Part shown: positions 15,671-22,991 of the stretch, in pieces
How positions within the stretch are numbered: the stretch's first letter is position 1
How the letters are laid out: the number at the start of each line of letters is the position of its first letter
DNA from: Prevotellaceae bacterium
GTDB taxonomy: Bacteria; Bacteroidota; Bacteroidia; Bacteroidales; UBA932
Reading direction: 5' to 3'
DNA length: 29,397 nt
NCBI GenBank assembly: GCA_031254635.1
Contig: JAIRUB010000209.1
Span: 1-29,397, forward strand
Position numbers and translations under genes: made by a program
The notes under the pieces: model-generated
Databases searched by the model: none
The model's input: only the letters and a program-made list of their open reading frames with translations
Told to the model about the DNA's origin: nothing

Positions 15671-16756
15671 TTATTTATCTTCTTCAACGGGCCCCTTATT
15701 GGCTTTAGTATACAATGCACGCATAGCTGATAAGGCATTCGTCATTCGTTTGTAATTCGCAATATTTTTTAAAAATTCTTTGTTATTTTCATATTTGGCA
15801 GCAGGCAACACATAGAAACGACGTTGGCCTTCTACCTGTGGTTTATAAGTCCACACATAAGTATACCCAACATGGTTAATAATAACCTTATCATTATATT
15901 TTATCAAGCGGATATTCACTAAAGTGCCGATATCTGTATTTGCCGCCGTCATATTCGAGATAAAATTCCCTTGAGAATATACCACGACCGTTTCTACGGT
16001 TGAATCGGCAGCGTATAACGCTTCTATGGGCTGCAAAACGTGGGGATGACTACCGATAATCAGTCGTACTCCGTTACGCGCCAAAAAATCGGCTAAATTG
16101 CGCTGTGTTTTATTAGGGTAGAGTTGGTATTCGTCGCCCCAATGGAGAGCCACAGCAATAATATCGGGTTGCAGCGTCTTGGCTTGTTCAATGTCGGCCA
16201 ACATTTGCACGGTATCAATAAGGTTTACTACCGTGGGCGCAGGGACAGGGATATCATTAGTTCCATAAGTGTAATTCAATAGCGCCATCTCAAAGTTATT
16301 CTTAATCAACAATAAGGGAGTGGCACGACGATGATGCAAACTGTCATAAAATGTTCCGGTATGCAACAAATTCAAACTATCTAATACTTGCAGGGTACGT
16401 TCCACGCCCATCTTTCCCTTATCGCAGGAATGATTATTGGCGGTAAGCAGTACATCAACACCTGCGCGTTGGAGCGCTTCGACCAAAGCGTCGGGAGCGC
16501 TGAATTGCGGATAGCCGCTATAAGGTTCCCCAGCCAAAGTTACCTCCAAGTTGGCTATGGTAATGTCGGCAGTCGACAAATGAGGATAAATATAAGAAAA
16601 ACAATCATCTAACTGGTAACCTTCGGAAGTTTTAGCGCTATTAATCTGGGTCTGATGCATCATCACATCACCCACAAATGTCAGTGTTAAAGTATCTTGT
16701 GCCCATAAACGCCCGTATAGCAAAAGAAATAATATGACAATTTTCACCTTCTTCAT
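15671..16756 (-). CDS. CapA-family metallophosphoesterase-like protein
   Basis: 361 residues with an N-terminal signal peptide (MKKVKIVILFLLLYGRLWAQ). Motifs of the CapA/PgsA fold follow in order: LTFVGDVMMH, ADITIANLEVTLAG, LLTANNHSCDKG, IIAVALHWGDEY, RLIIGSHPHVLQPIE and VVYSQGNFISN. Aspartate, asparagine and histidine residues of these motifs form the metal site. CapA was named for poly-gamma-glutamate export, but no capB/capC genes are present, so the real substrate is unknown. It is the first gene of the minus-strand run; a TAACTTTG box (16771-16764) lies just upstream of its start codon. Confidence 0.9.
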   Translation of the reverse strand: MKKVKIVILFLLLYGRLWAQDTLTLTFVGDVMMHQTQINSAKTSEGYQLDDCFSYIYPHLSTADITIANLEVTLAGEPYSGYPQFSAPDALVEALQRAGVDVLLTANNHSCDKGKMGVERTLQVLDSLNLLHTGTFYDSLHHRRATPLLLIKNNFEMALLNYTYGTNDIPVPAPTVVNLIDTVQMLADIEQAKTLQPDIIAVALHWGDEYQLYPNKTQRNLADFLARNGVRLIIGSHPHVLQPIEALYAADSTVETVVVYSQGNFISNMTAANTDIGTLVNIRLIKYNDKVIINHVGYTYVWTYKPQVEGQRRFYVLPAAKYENNKEFLKNIANYKRMTNALSAMRALYTKANKGPVEEDK

Positions 16757-16763
16757 TTGGCTG

Positions 16764-16771
16764 CAAAGTTA
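16764..16771 (-). promoter_or_regulatory. -7 box of the capA-purC run
   Basis: TAACTTTG on the minus strand lies 7 bases before the ATG at 16756. No clear TTTG is present at the -33 position. Transcription would begin at or next to the start codon, so the mRNA would be nearly leaderless. Confidence 0.5.
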
Positions 16772-16798
16772 CGAATTTTTATTTTTTTGCCATAATTT

Positions 16799-16830
16799 TT
16801 TGTATTTTTTAAATAATGTATTTATCTTTG
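16799..16830 (+). promoter_or_regulatory. Promoter of the SPOR lipoprotein gene
   Basis: TTTG at 16799-16802, a 20-base spacer and TATCTTTG at 16823-16830 give a full consensus promoter, with a leader of about 33 bases before the ATG at 16870. It diverges from the capA promoter. Confidence 0.75.
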
Positions 16831-16869
16831 AGGTCTAATTAGTAATAAATATTTATCCTTAAATTCACT

Positions 16870-17355
16870 ATGAAAAAAATTACATACATCGTATTAATAA
16901 GCAGTTTATTACTGTCGTTAAACAGTTGTGAGTGGGTTAATACCACTATCTTAGGTAATCCTTCAAAGGCCGAAATTGCCAAAAAGCAGGAAGCGGAAAA
17001 CGCCCGGATAGATTCATTAGCCCGGATAGAACAGGAAAATCAGCGCCTTGTCGCCGAAAAAGTAGAACAGGAAGTTGCCGAAGCCAAACAAGTAGCAGAA
17101 TTAAATCAGCGTTACCATGTGATAGTCGGGTGTTTTTTGATGGAGGAGAATGCTGATAGAATGATGAATAACTTAACAAAAAGAGGATACAGTCCGCAAG
17201 CTTTTGATTTTCCCTATGGCTATACTTGTATTTCCGCCCAATCGTTTGGCAATTTGAATGACGCCTACAATGTCATGGCCGCCATGTTAAGAGAAGACGA
17301 TCTTTGGCCCGACGATATATGGCTGTATGATATTAATCAACAGTTACACAAATAA
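16870..17355 (+). CDS. SPOR-domain lipoprotein
   Basis: 161 residues. A lipoprotein signal peptide ends in LLLSLNSC, with the lipidated Cys at residue 20. A charged, probably helical segment (residues 33-78, rich in E, A, K, Q) leads to a C-terminal SPOR domain (YHVIVGCFLMEENADRMMNN, LTKRGYSPQAF, TCISAQSFGNLNDAYNVMAA). SPOR domains bind glycan strands stripped of stem peptides and gather at the division site, so the protein is likely a periplasm-facing membrane lipoprotein acting in cell division or wall remodelling. A strong terminator follows, so it is transcribed alone. Confidence 0.88.
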   Translation: MKKITYIVLISSLLLSLNSCEWVNTTILGNPSKAEIAKKQEAENARIDSLARIEQENQRLVAEKVEQEVAEAKQVAELNQRYHVIVGCFLMEENADRMMNNLTKRGYSPQAFDFPYGYTCISAQSFGNLNDAYNVMAAMLREDDLWPDDIWLYDINQQLHK

Positions 17356-17387
17356 GATTTCTGTATAATTTTATTTCAAATTAAAAA

Positions 17388-17427
17388 AACGATTTATTAA
17401 CACTAAAATTGTTGATAAATCGTTTTT
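17388..17427 (+). terminator. Intrinsic terminator after the SPOR gene
   Basis: The arms AACGATTTATTAACA (17388-17402) and TGTTGATAAATCGTT (17410-17424) pair over 15 bp with one G-U, around a CTAAAAT loop, followed by T's. It closes the SPOR transcription unit; the nrdJ gene starts 130 bases later. Confidence 0.85.
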
Positions 17428-17556
17428 CTTTTATCCTGCGTTGATTCCGTTCTTTTGTTAATATTCGGTTGATAAATCTATTTTTTTTATGGCAAAAAAA
17501 CGATCAGGTTAATGTAACTTGCTGCTCATTTCCATCATCAAAAAATAGTAGAAATT

Positions 17557-20106
17557 ATGACCGACAAAGAACAGACAGCCCAGATTTATGAATATGACAA
17601 TGCCGTAGCCGTCAGTAAAGAATATTTTAATAGCGATGAACTGGCTGCTTCAGTATGGGTAAATAAATATGCCATGAAAGATTCTTTCGGCAATATTTAT
17701 GAGTGTACCCCTGATGATATGCATCGTCGTTTAGCCAAAGAATTTGAGCGTATAGAAAAACAATACCCTAATCCATTGAGTCTGGAAGAAATTTTTACTC
17801 TGCTCAAGGACTTCAAATATATTGTGCCGCAAGGCGGACCCATGACCGGCATTGGCAATAAGCAGCAAGTAGCTTCACTGTCAAATTGCTTTGTTATTGG
17901 TTATCAGGTAGCGGCTGATTCTTATGGCGGTATCATGCGTGTGGATGAAGAACAGGTACAGTTAATGAAGCGCCGCGGCGGTGTGGGACATGACCTGTCG
18001 CACATCCGTCCCGGAGGCAGTCCGGTGTTGAATAGCGCTTTGACTTCTACCGGCGTAGTTCCTTTCATGGAGCGTTACTCCAATTCTACGCGCGAAGTTG
18101 CACAAGACGGCCGGCGCGGTGCGCTGATGTTAAGCATCTCTATTAAACACCCAGATGCTGAGCATTTTATTGATGCTAAAATGGTGCAGGGTAAAGTTAC
18201 CGGCGCCAATGTTAGTGTAAAGATTAACGATGATTTTATGCGTTGCGCCTTGCATGGGAAGCCCTATACTCAACAATATCCTATTGATTCTGCTACACCT
18301 AAATATAAAAAGGAAATTGATGCGACCAAGTTGTGGAAAAAAATTATTCACAATGCATGGAAATCGGCTGAACCCGGTGTATTGTTTTGGGATACTATTA
18401 TCCGCGAATCGGTAGCCGACTGCTATGCCGACAAAGGGTACCGTACCGTAAGTACCAATCCCTGTGGTGAAATTCCCCTTTGTCCTTACGACAGTTGCCG
18501 ATTAATTGCCATCAATCTCTACAGTTATGTGGAAAACCCATTTACACCGGAAGCTGTGTTCAATAAAGAATTATTTAAAGAACACGTACAAAAAGCCATG
18601 CGTTTAATGGACGACCTTATTGATTTAGAGTTGGAAAAAATCGATGATATTATTGCTAAAATCAATTCAGACCCCGAAGAGGCTGATATTAAACGTGTAG
18701 AACGTGAATTGTGGCATAGAATTAAAGATAAAGCCATTAATGGCCGTCGCACCGGACTTGGTATTACAGCCGAAGGCGATATGCTTGCTGCCCTCGGACT
18801 ACGTTACGGTTCTGATGAAGCTATTGATTTTGCTGTAGAAATACAGAAGACATTGGCTGTGGAAGCTTATCGCGCTTCCGTCTGCATGGCTAAGGAACGC
18901 GGCGCTTTCCCCATATTTGACGCTAAATTAGAAGTGAAAAATCCAATGATGGAACGCATTTGTAAAGCCGATGAACAATTAGCTGAAGATATGATCCGTT
19001 ACGGCCGCCGTAACATCTCTATGTTGACCATTGCGCCTACCGGTACCACCAGTATGATGACACAAACTACTTCTGGAATTGAACCCGTATTTTTACCTGT
19101 ATACAAACGTCGCCGCAAAGTGAACCCCAATGACAAGAATGTGAAAATTTCTCATGTTGACGATATAGGCGACGCTTGGGAAGAATACAACGTATTTCAT
19201 CATAAGTTCATTACTTGGTGCGAAGCCAATGGACATAAAGCGGAAGAAGTATATCGTTACAGCGACGAACAGATTGAAAAATTGGTGAAAAAATCGCCTT
19301 ACCATAAGGCAACTTCTGCTGATGTGGACTGGGTAGCCAAGGTGAAAATGCAAGGTAAACTGCAAAAGTGGGTTGACCACTCTATTAGCGTTACTGTGAA
19401 CCTGCCTGAAAATATCAGCGAAGAAATGGTAGCTGTGGTATATAAAACCGCATGGGAAAGCGGATGTAAAGGCATTACTGTTTACCGCGAAGGTTCGCGT
19501 GCAGGAGTATTGATTTCCGCCAAGGAAAAGAAACAGGAGGAAGAAGGCCTGATGCCAAAAAAACGGCCCGAAATTCTTGATGCTGAAATTATACGTTTCA
19601 AAAATGGTAACGAACAATGGATTGCTTTCGTTGGCTTATATAATGGCCGTCCTTATGAAATATTTACCGGTATTGTTGACGACGAGGTTCGTCCTATACC
19701 CAAGACCGTTACTATGGGCTCTATCATCAAAGTAAAACATAAGGATAAAGATAAAGGTTCCCGTTACGATTTCCAATATACCGATAAATACGGCTACACT
19801 AATACGCTTGGCGGAATATCGCACATGTTTAACAAGGAATTTTGGAACTATGCTAAACTGATTTCAGGCGTGTTGCGTAACGGTATGATTATAGTTGACG
19901 TAGTAAATTTAGTGCAAGGATTGGAACTTGACAGCGAAACCATCAATACATGGAAAAACGGCGTTGAGCGGGCATTAAAACGCTATATCCCCGATGGCAC
20001 CAAGGCTGAAACAGGTCAAACTTGTGCTAAATGTGGCTCCGACTCGTTAATTTACCAGGAAGGTTGCCTCAATTGTAACAGTTGCGGCTATTCAAAATGC
20101 GGCTAA
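17557..20106 (+). CDS. nrdJ: B12-dependent (class II) ribonucleotide reductase NrdJ
   Basis: 849 residues. It reduces ribonucleotides to deoxyribonucleotides with an adenosylcobalamin-derived radical and needs no oxygen or small subunit. Visible signatures: GGPMTGIGNKQQVASLSNCF (first redox Cys near residue 111), RRGGVGHDLSHIRPGGSPV, NPCGEIPL near 303 (active-site Cys), GRRTGLGITAEGDMLAALG, and IAPTGTTSMM near 491-500. A C-terminal TSCPD-like region (residues ~660-790) is followed by a Cys-rich tail, CAKCGSD to CNSCGYSKCG, which probably binds zinc and renews the active-site disulphide. The length is normal for the long Bacteroidota form. No cobalamin riboswitch is seen upstream. No full consensus promoter is present in the 130-base gap either; the best match is TTTG-N21-TATTTTTT. 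Confidence 0.96.
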   Translation: MTDKEQTAQIYEYDNAVAVSKEYFNSDELAASVWVNKYAMKDSFGNIYECTPDDMHRRLAKEFERIEKQYPNPLSLEEIFTLLKDFKYIVPQGGPMTGIGNKQQVASLSNCFVIGYQVAADSYGGIMRVDEEQVQLMKRRGGVGHDLSHIRPGGSPVLNSALTSTGVVPFMERYSNSTREVAQDGRRGALMLSISIKHPDAEHFIDAKMVQGKVTGANVSVKINDDFMRCALHGKPYTQQYPIDSATPKYKKEIDATKLWKKIIHNAWKSAEPGVLFWDTIIRESVADCYADKGYRTVSTNPCGEIPLCPYDSCRLIAINLYSYVENPFTPEAVFNKELFKEHVQKAMRLMDDLIDLELEKIDDIIAKINSDPEEADIKRVERELWHRIKDKAINGRRTGLGITAEGDMLAALGLRYGSDEAIDFAVEIQKTLAVEAYRASVCMAKERGAFPIFDAKLEVKNPMMERICKADEQLAEDMIRYGRRNISMLTIAPTGTTSMMTQTTSGIEPVFLPVYKRRRKVNPNDKNVKISHVDDIGDAWEEYNVFHHKFITWCEANGHKAEEVYRYSDEQIEKLVKKSPYHKATSADVDWVAKVKMQGKLQKWVDHSISVTVNLPENISEEMVAVVYKTAWESGCKGITVYREGSRAGVLISAKEKKQEEEGLMPKKRPEILDAEIIRFKNGNEQWIAFVGLYNGRPYEIFTGIVDDEVRPIPKTVTMGSIIKVKHKDKDKGSRYDFQYTDKYGYTNTLGGISHMFNKEFWNYAKLISGVLRNGMIIVDVVNLVQGLELDSETINTWKNGVERALKRYIPDGTKAETGQTCAKCGSDSLIYQEGCLNCNSCGYSKCG

Positions 20107-20124
20107 TGTCCATGAATTACAAAA

Positions 20125-20149
20125 ATTTACAGAGAATAAATCTGTAAAT
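20125..20149 (+). terminator. Hairpin after nrdJ, abutting the left attachment site
   Basis: ATTTACAGA and TCTGTAAAT form a 9-bp stem around GAATAAA. It starts 19 bases after the nrdJ stop. No T-run follows directly, so termination would be weak. The right arm ends within the ATG of the displaced ispE start. Confidence 0.4.
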
Positions 20150-20175
20150 GCTCTGTTTTCTTCATGCAAAAACAA
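20148..20175 (+). repeat. Left attachment repeat (displaced ispE start)
   Basis: ATGCTCTGTTTTC-T-TCATGCAAAAA-C-AA matches 22992-23019 except for the two single bases set off by hyphens. Read as protein it gives MLCFLHAK and then stops after three more residues, against MLCFPHAKINL in the intact gene. It is the scar of the target gene. Confidence 0.7.
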
Positions 20176-20267
20176 GGCACTAAAAGACCACAGAAAACAA
20201 GAGATAAAAAAACCTCAACAAAAAATATAAAATAGTCAAAAAGTCAGCAATTTATAAACTATTCTAA

Positions 20268-20312
20268 AATAAAGAGCCGTACATTGTATTTTCTTTTGTA
20301 CGGCTCTTTATT
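20268..20312. terminator. Strong bidirectional terminator at the left end of the element
   Basis: AATAAAGAGCCGTACA and its exact complement form a 16-bp stem with a 13-base T-rich loop. The arms carry A's and T's on the outside, so it could end transcription from either side. It separates nrdJ from the recombinase gene. Confidence 0.75.
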
Positions 20313-20320
20313 ATGCTATT

Positions 20321-20350
20321 TTTGTTACCCGTTTGTTGCCGGTAACAAAA
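20321..20350. repeat. TTTGTTACCC repeats, left set (possible recombinase arm sites)
   Basis: TTTGTTACCC (20321-20330), TTTGTTGCC (20332-20340) and the inverted GGTAACAAAA (20341-20350) are packed together. The same doublet reappears at 22922-22942 near the right end. The inverted form GGGTAAC also flanks the recombinase start (20509-20515 and 20529-20535). This distribution fits arm-type binding sites of a tyrosine recombinase. Confidence 0.5.
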
Positions 20351-20473
20351 CACACACTAATTATGACAATTTTTGACTGATTATTACTAAAAATATTGTT
20401 ACTTTGAAATATGATATACTAAAAATCAAATATTTATCATTCAAAATAAAAAGTAAACTTTCTTTTATTTCCC

Positions 20474-20504
20474 TTTGTTATGTTGTTTTTTGTTCTTACC
20501 TTTG
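20474..20504 (+). promoter_or_regulatory. Promoter of the recombinase gene
   Basis: TTTG at 20474-20477, a 19-base spacer and TACCTTTG at 20497-20504. Two GGGTAAC motifs lie immediately downstream, around the predicted transcription start and the ATG, so binding of the recombinase there could repress its own gene. Confidence 0.65.
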
Positions 20505-20526
20505 CAGCGGGTAACTTAAAATAGTC

Positions 20527-21687
20527 ATGGGTAACAAAAAACAAATCAAAGTCAAAGAACCTATAAAGCTCCGATTTAAAAAACTTTCCAACGGTAACAA
20601 GTCTATTTATTTAGATTACTACAGGGACGGCAAACGTGAATATGAGTTTTTAAAGCTGTATTTAGTTCTTGAAAACAGTACGGGCGACAAGTCTGCAAAT
20701 GTTGAAACGCTGAGGCTTGCCAATGCAATAAAGGCACAAAAGATTGTAGAACTACAAAATACCGAGCACGGTTTTTCAGTGAGTATAGTCCGGTCAAAGG
20801 TGGGGCTGTTGGAATATGTGAAACATTTTGCAGAACAAAAAAGAGAAAAAACAGACGGTAACGAGCGGGGTACTTATTCATTGTATGTAATGCTGTGTAA
20901 CCATTTGGAGCAATACAGCGGGGCAAATACCAAGTTTAAACACATAGACAAATCGTATTGCATGGGGTTTATTGACTACCTGAGAACAACCAAAAACAAA
21001 AATACATGCAAATTATTACATGAAAATACACAGCTTACCTATTTGAAAAAATTTGAGGCTGTAATAAATAATGCAATAACTGATGAAATTATAAGCCTCA
21101 ACCCTTTAAAGCAAATAAAGCGTGAGAATAAGCCACAAAGAAAGAAAGCAAATGTTGAGTATTTGACAATAGATGAGGTTAATAAGTTAATAAATACCCC
21201 CTACAAGACAAATCAATATATTAAAAGCGCCTTTCTGTTCTCTTGCTTTTCAGGGCTTAGGTTTTCAGATATACGGGCTTTGACGTGGGACAAACTGCAA
21301 AAAGATAGTACCGGCGGCACGTTAATAAAACACACTCAAAAGAAAACACAAGAGCCTGACTATTTACCGGTAAGTAATAGAGCTATACAGCATTTACCCG
21401 ACAAGGGGACGGCAAATGATAGCGACAACGTTTTTAAGCTACCATCGTGCGGCTATGTAAATATGCAGCTAAGGGAGTGGTCAAGGTTAGCCGGTATTAA
21501 CAAGCGGGTAACATTTCATGTGGCAAGGCACACAGCCGCTACATTATTACTGAGTTTGGGTGTGCCTATTGAAACGGTAAGTAAAATTTTGGGGCACTCC
21601 GATATACAGACAACTCAAATCTATGCTAAGGTTATGGATAAAAACAAACGGGCAGCGGTGGATAAATTAGACGGTTTAACTGATTAA
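20527..21687 (+). CDS. Tyrosine recombinase (IntDOT-like integrase)
   Basis: 386 residues. The N-terminal part is an arm-binding domain (LRFKKLSNGNKSIYLDYYRD), followed by a SAM-like core-binding domain (about 100-200) and a catalytic domain. Catalytic residues are visible: Arg in FSGLRFSDIRALTW (~245), His-x-x-Arg in TFHVARHTAA (331/334), His in ILGHSD (~357) and the nucleophile Tyr in TQIYAKVMD (~366). It is complete and of usual length for Bacteroidota integrases. It would integrate and excise the element bounded by the ispE-start repeats. The start follows a promoter by about 22 bases; an 11-base gap separates it from fic. Confidence 0.93.
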   Translation: MGNKKQIKVKEPIKLRFKKLSNGNKSIYLDYYRDGKREYEFLKLYLVLENSTGDKSANVETLRLANAIKAQKIVELQNTEHGFSVSIVRSKVGLLEYVKHFAEQKREKTDGNERGTYSLYVMLCNHLEQYSGANTKFKHIDKSYCMGFIDYLRTTKNKNTCKLLHENTQLTYLKKFEAVINNAITDEIISLNPLKQIKRENKPQRKKANVEYLTIDEVNKLINTPYKTNQYIKSAFLFSCFSGLRFSDIRALTWDKLQKDSTGGTLIKHTQKKTQEPDYLPVSNRAIQHLPDKGTANDSDNVFKLPSCGYVNMQLREWSRLAGINKRVTFHVARHTAATLLLSLGVPIETVSKILGHSDIQTTQIYAKVMDKNKRAAVDKLDGLTD

Positions 21688-21698
21688 AATTTAAGGAT

Positions 21699-22463
21699 AT
21701 GAATACAGAACTAAAAACATTGTTACAGCAAATAAACAGTCTTAAAAATAGGCTGCAAGCTATACGCCCCTTACCGGTGGAGGCATTAAGCAAAATTAAA
21801 GCAGCTTTTGAAATGGAATATACATTTGAAAGTAATCGGATTGAGGGCAATACCTTGACTTTGCAGGAAACAGTTTTGGTAGTAAGCGAGGGTGTTACCA
21901 TTGGTGGTAAAAGTATGACTGAACATTTGGAGGCTATAAATCATGCCCAAGCGGTTGAATTTATCAAAGAGATTGCCAAGTCCAATATAGAGATAACCGA
22001 GCGTACTATAAAGGAAATACATGCTATTATTTTGCACGGTATCAATAGGGAACAGGCCGGCAAATACCGAGATGTACCGGTTATGATTGTAGGAAGCAAA
22101 CACCCACCCACACAGCCCTATTTGATTGCTCCACAAATGGAACAGTTTATTAGAGATTACCAAGCTATGCAAGCCAACGGCGATTACCCCGTTGTAATAG
22201 CTGCTTTCTTGCACGATGAGTTAGTAAAAATACACCCGTTTATTGACGGTAACGGACGTACTTCACGACTTTTAATGAACTTGTATTTATTATCAAAGGG
22301 CTACACCATTACTATACTAAAAGGCGATAATGAGGCAAAACAAGCCTATTATATAGCATTGGAACAAAGCCATGTAGAAAATAACCGAGAGGCATTTTAT
22401 TTGTTAGTAGCAAATACAGTAAAACAGTCAATGGAACGATACATTAGTATTGTTGAGGGTTAA
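21699..22463 (+). CDS. Fic-domain protein with N-terminal inhibitory motif
   Basis: 254 residues. The Fic active-site motif HPFIDGNGRTSR is at 179-190, with the catalytic His and the phosphate-binding GNGR. The region before it includes the helix-rich Fic core and a flap (VGSKHPPTQPYL). Near the N-terminus SNRIEG (residues 45-50) fits the inhibitory motif [S/T]xxxE[G/N], which by its position marks a class II, self-inhibited Fic. Such enzymes transfer AMP to proteins; the target here is unknown. It is 11 bases after the integrase gene and presumably co-transcribed, and is cargo of the element. A terminator follows. No antitoxin-like partner gene is visible, as expected when the inhibitor is built in. 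Confidence 0.92.
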   Translation: MNTELKTLLQQINSLKNRLQAIRPLPVEALSKIKAAFEMEYTFESNRIEGNTLTLQETVLVVSEGVTIGGKSMTEHLEAINHAQAVEFIKEIAKSNIEITERTIKEIHAIILHGINREQAGKYRDVPVMIVGSKHPPTQPYLIAPQMEQFIRDYQAMQANGDYPVVIAAFLHDELVKIHPFIDGNGRTSRLLMNLYLLSKGYTITILKGDNEAKQAYYIALEQSHVENNREAFYLLVANTVKQSMERYISIVEG

Positions 22464-22510
22464 ACCTTAGGCGGTTTAATTGGTAAAAAAGGGGGGAATG
22501 GAAACACGAG

Positions 22511-22546
22511 TGGTCGGAAGATTTATTTCCGACCATTTTGTTTTTT
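22511..22546 (+). terminator. Intrinsic terminator after fic
   Basis: TGGTCGGAA (22511-22519) pairs with TTCCGACCA (22527-22535) around GATTTAT, followed by TTTTGTTTTTT. It ends the integrase-fic transcript 48 bases after the stop codon. Confidence 0.88.
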
Positions 22547-22615
22547 GTATTATTAAAAATAGATTTTTTATATTTATATTTTTAATGTTAATATTTTGAT
22601 TTTCATATCATTATA

Positions 22616-22647
22616 TTTGACCATGTGATTTATTTTGATTATTTTTG
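22616..22647 (+). promoter_or_regulatory. Promoter before the transposase fragment
   Basis: TTTG at 22616-22619, a 20-base spacer and TATTTTTG at 22640-22647. Transcription near 22654 makes the ATG at 22669 the start, ruling out the in-frame ATG at 22645. Confidence 0.6.
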
Positions 22648-22668
22648 CATATTGATAATCAAAATCTT

Positions 22669-22869
22669 ATGACAATTTTTAAAGACCACAAAGTAAGGGT
22701 CAGCAATCTGTTAAATGTTATTCCTGAAGCCCTAATGAGCCAGCTCTCTGACACTACTTCTGTCGATTATTATGCCAAAGTCCTGCAAGACAAAAAAATG
22801 TTCTATCTGTTGATGTACGGTATTCTGGAAAACGAGGTTATAAAATGGGTTTGTTATAATCAAAAATAA
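22669..22869 (+). pseudogene. N-terminal fragment of an IS4-type transposase (probable)
   Basis: 66 residues beginning MTIFKDHKVRVSNLLNVIPE, with VDYYAKVLQDKKMFYLLMYG and ILENE. This pattern resembles the start of DDE transposases found in many copies in Bacteroidales, in which several hundred residues normally follow. Here similarity ends near ILENE and a stop comes 10 residues later. It has its own promoter and may be expressed as a short peptide. The transposase assignment is from memory of the family pattern; an independent small protein is the alternative. Confidence 0.5.
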
Positions 22870-22881
22870 ATCGTATCTTTG
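22850..22881 (+). promoter_or_regulatory. Outward promoter at the right end of the element, reading into ispE
   Basis: TTTG at 22850-22853, a 20-base spacer and TATCTTTG at 22874-22881. It starts inside the end of the transposase fragment, and the predicted transcript begins near 22888, about 104 bases before the ispE ATG. There is no gene in between. It lies within the inserted DNA, so the element appears to supply ispE with expression. Confidence 0.65.
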
Positions 22882-22921
22882 AATTTACAAAAGTCCGTTA
22901 AAAATGTCTATTTTAGGCTAT

Positions 22922-22942
22922 TTTGTTACTCGTTTGTTACCC
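22922..22942. repeat. TTTGTTACCC repeats, right set
   Basis: TTTGTTACTC (22922-22931) and TTTGTTACCC (22933-22942) repeat the left doublet at 20321-20340 with the same spacing and orientation. They sit 50 bases inside the right attachment repeat. Confidence 0.5.
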
Positions 22943-22991
22943 AACAAGGATAAAAATGGGCTTTTTATTTAAAAGTTAATTAATTGTAAAA

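Larger units (their letters stand above)
20148..22991 (+). mobile_element. Small recombinase/Fic element integrated at the start of ispE
   Basis: The first 26 or so bases of ispE occur twice in the same orientation: at 20148-20175 just behind nrdJ, and at 22992-23019 as the true start of ispE. They agree at all but two positions. Between the copies lie about 2.84 kb with a tyrosine recombinase, a Fic gene and a transposase fragment. The simplest reading is site-specific integration into the 5' end of ispE, with the left copy being the displaced original start and the right copy brought in by the element. No mobilisation or replication genes are present, so it is either minimal or reduced. Confidence 0.7.

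Noticed and set aside
17427..17556. Cobalamin riboswitch upstream of nrdJ
   Set aside because: The gap of 130 bases is too short for a full B12 riboswitch and no B12-box-like sequence was seen; the only structure is the terminator of the preceding gene.
19093..19617. Minus-strand 174-codon frame across nrdJ
   Set aside because: It is antisense to a well-conserved part of NrdJ, and its Phe- and His-rich translation is what reverse reading of Lys/Glu codons yields.
20321..22942. The TTTGTTACCC doublets as the crossover sites of the element
   Set aside because: They would leave the duplicated ispE start outside the element unexplained. The ispE-start repeats account for the gene context better, so the doublets are taken as arm sites.
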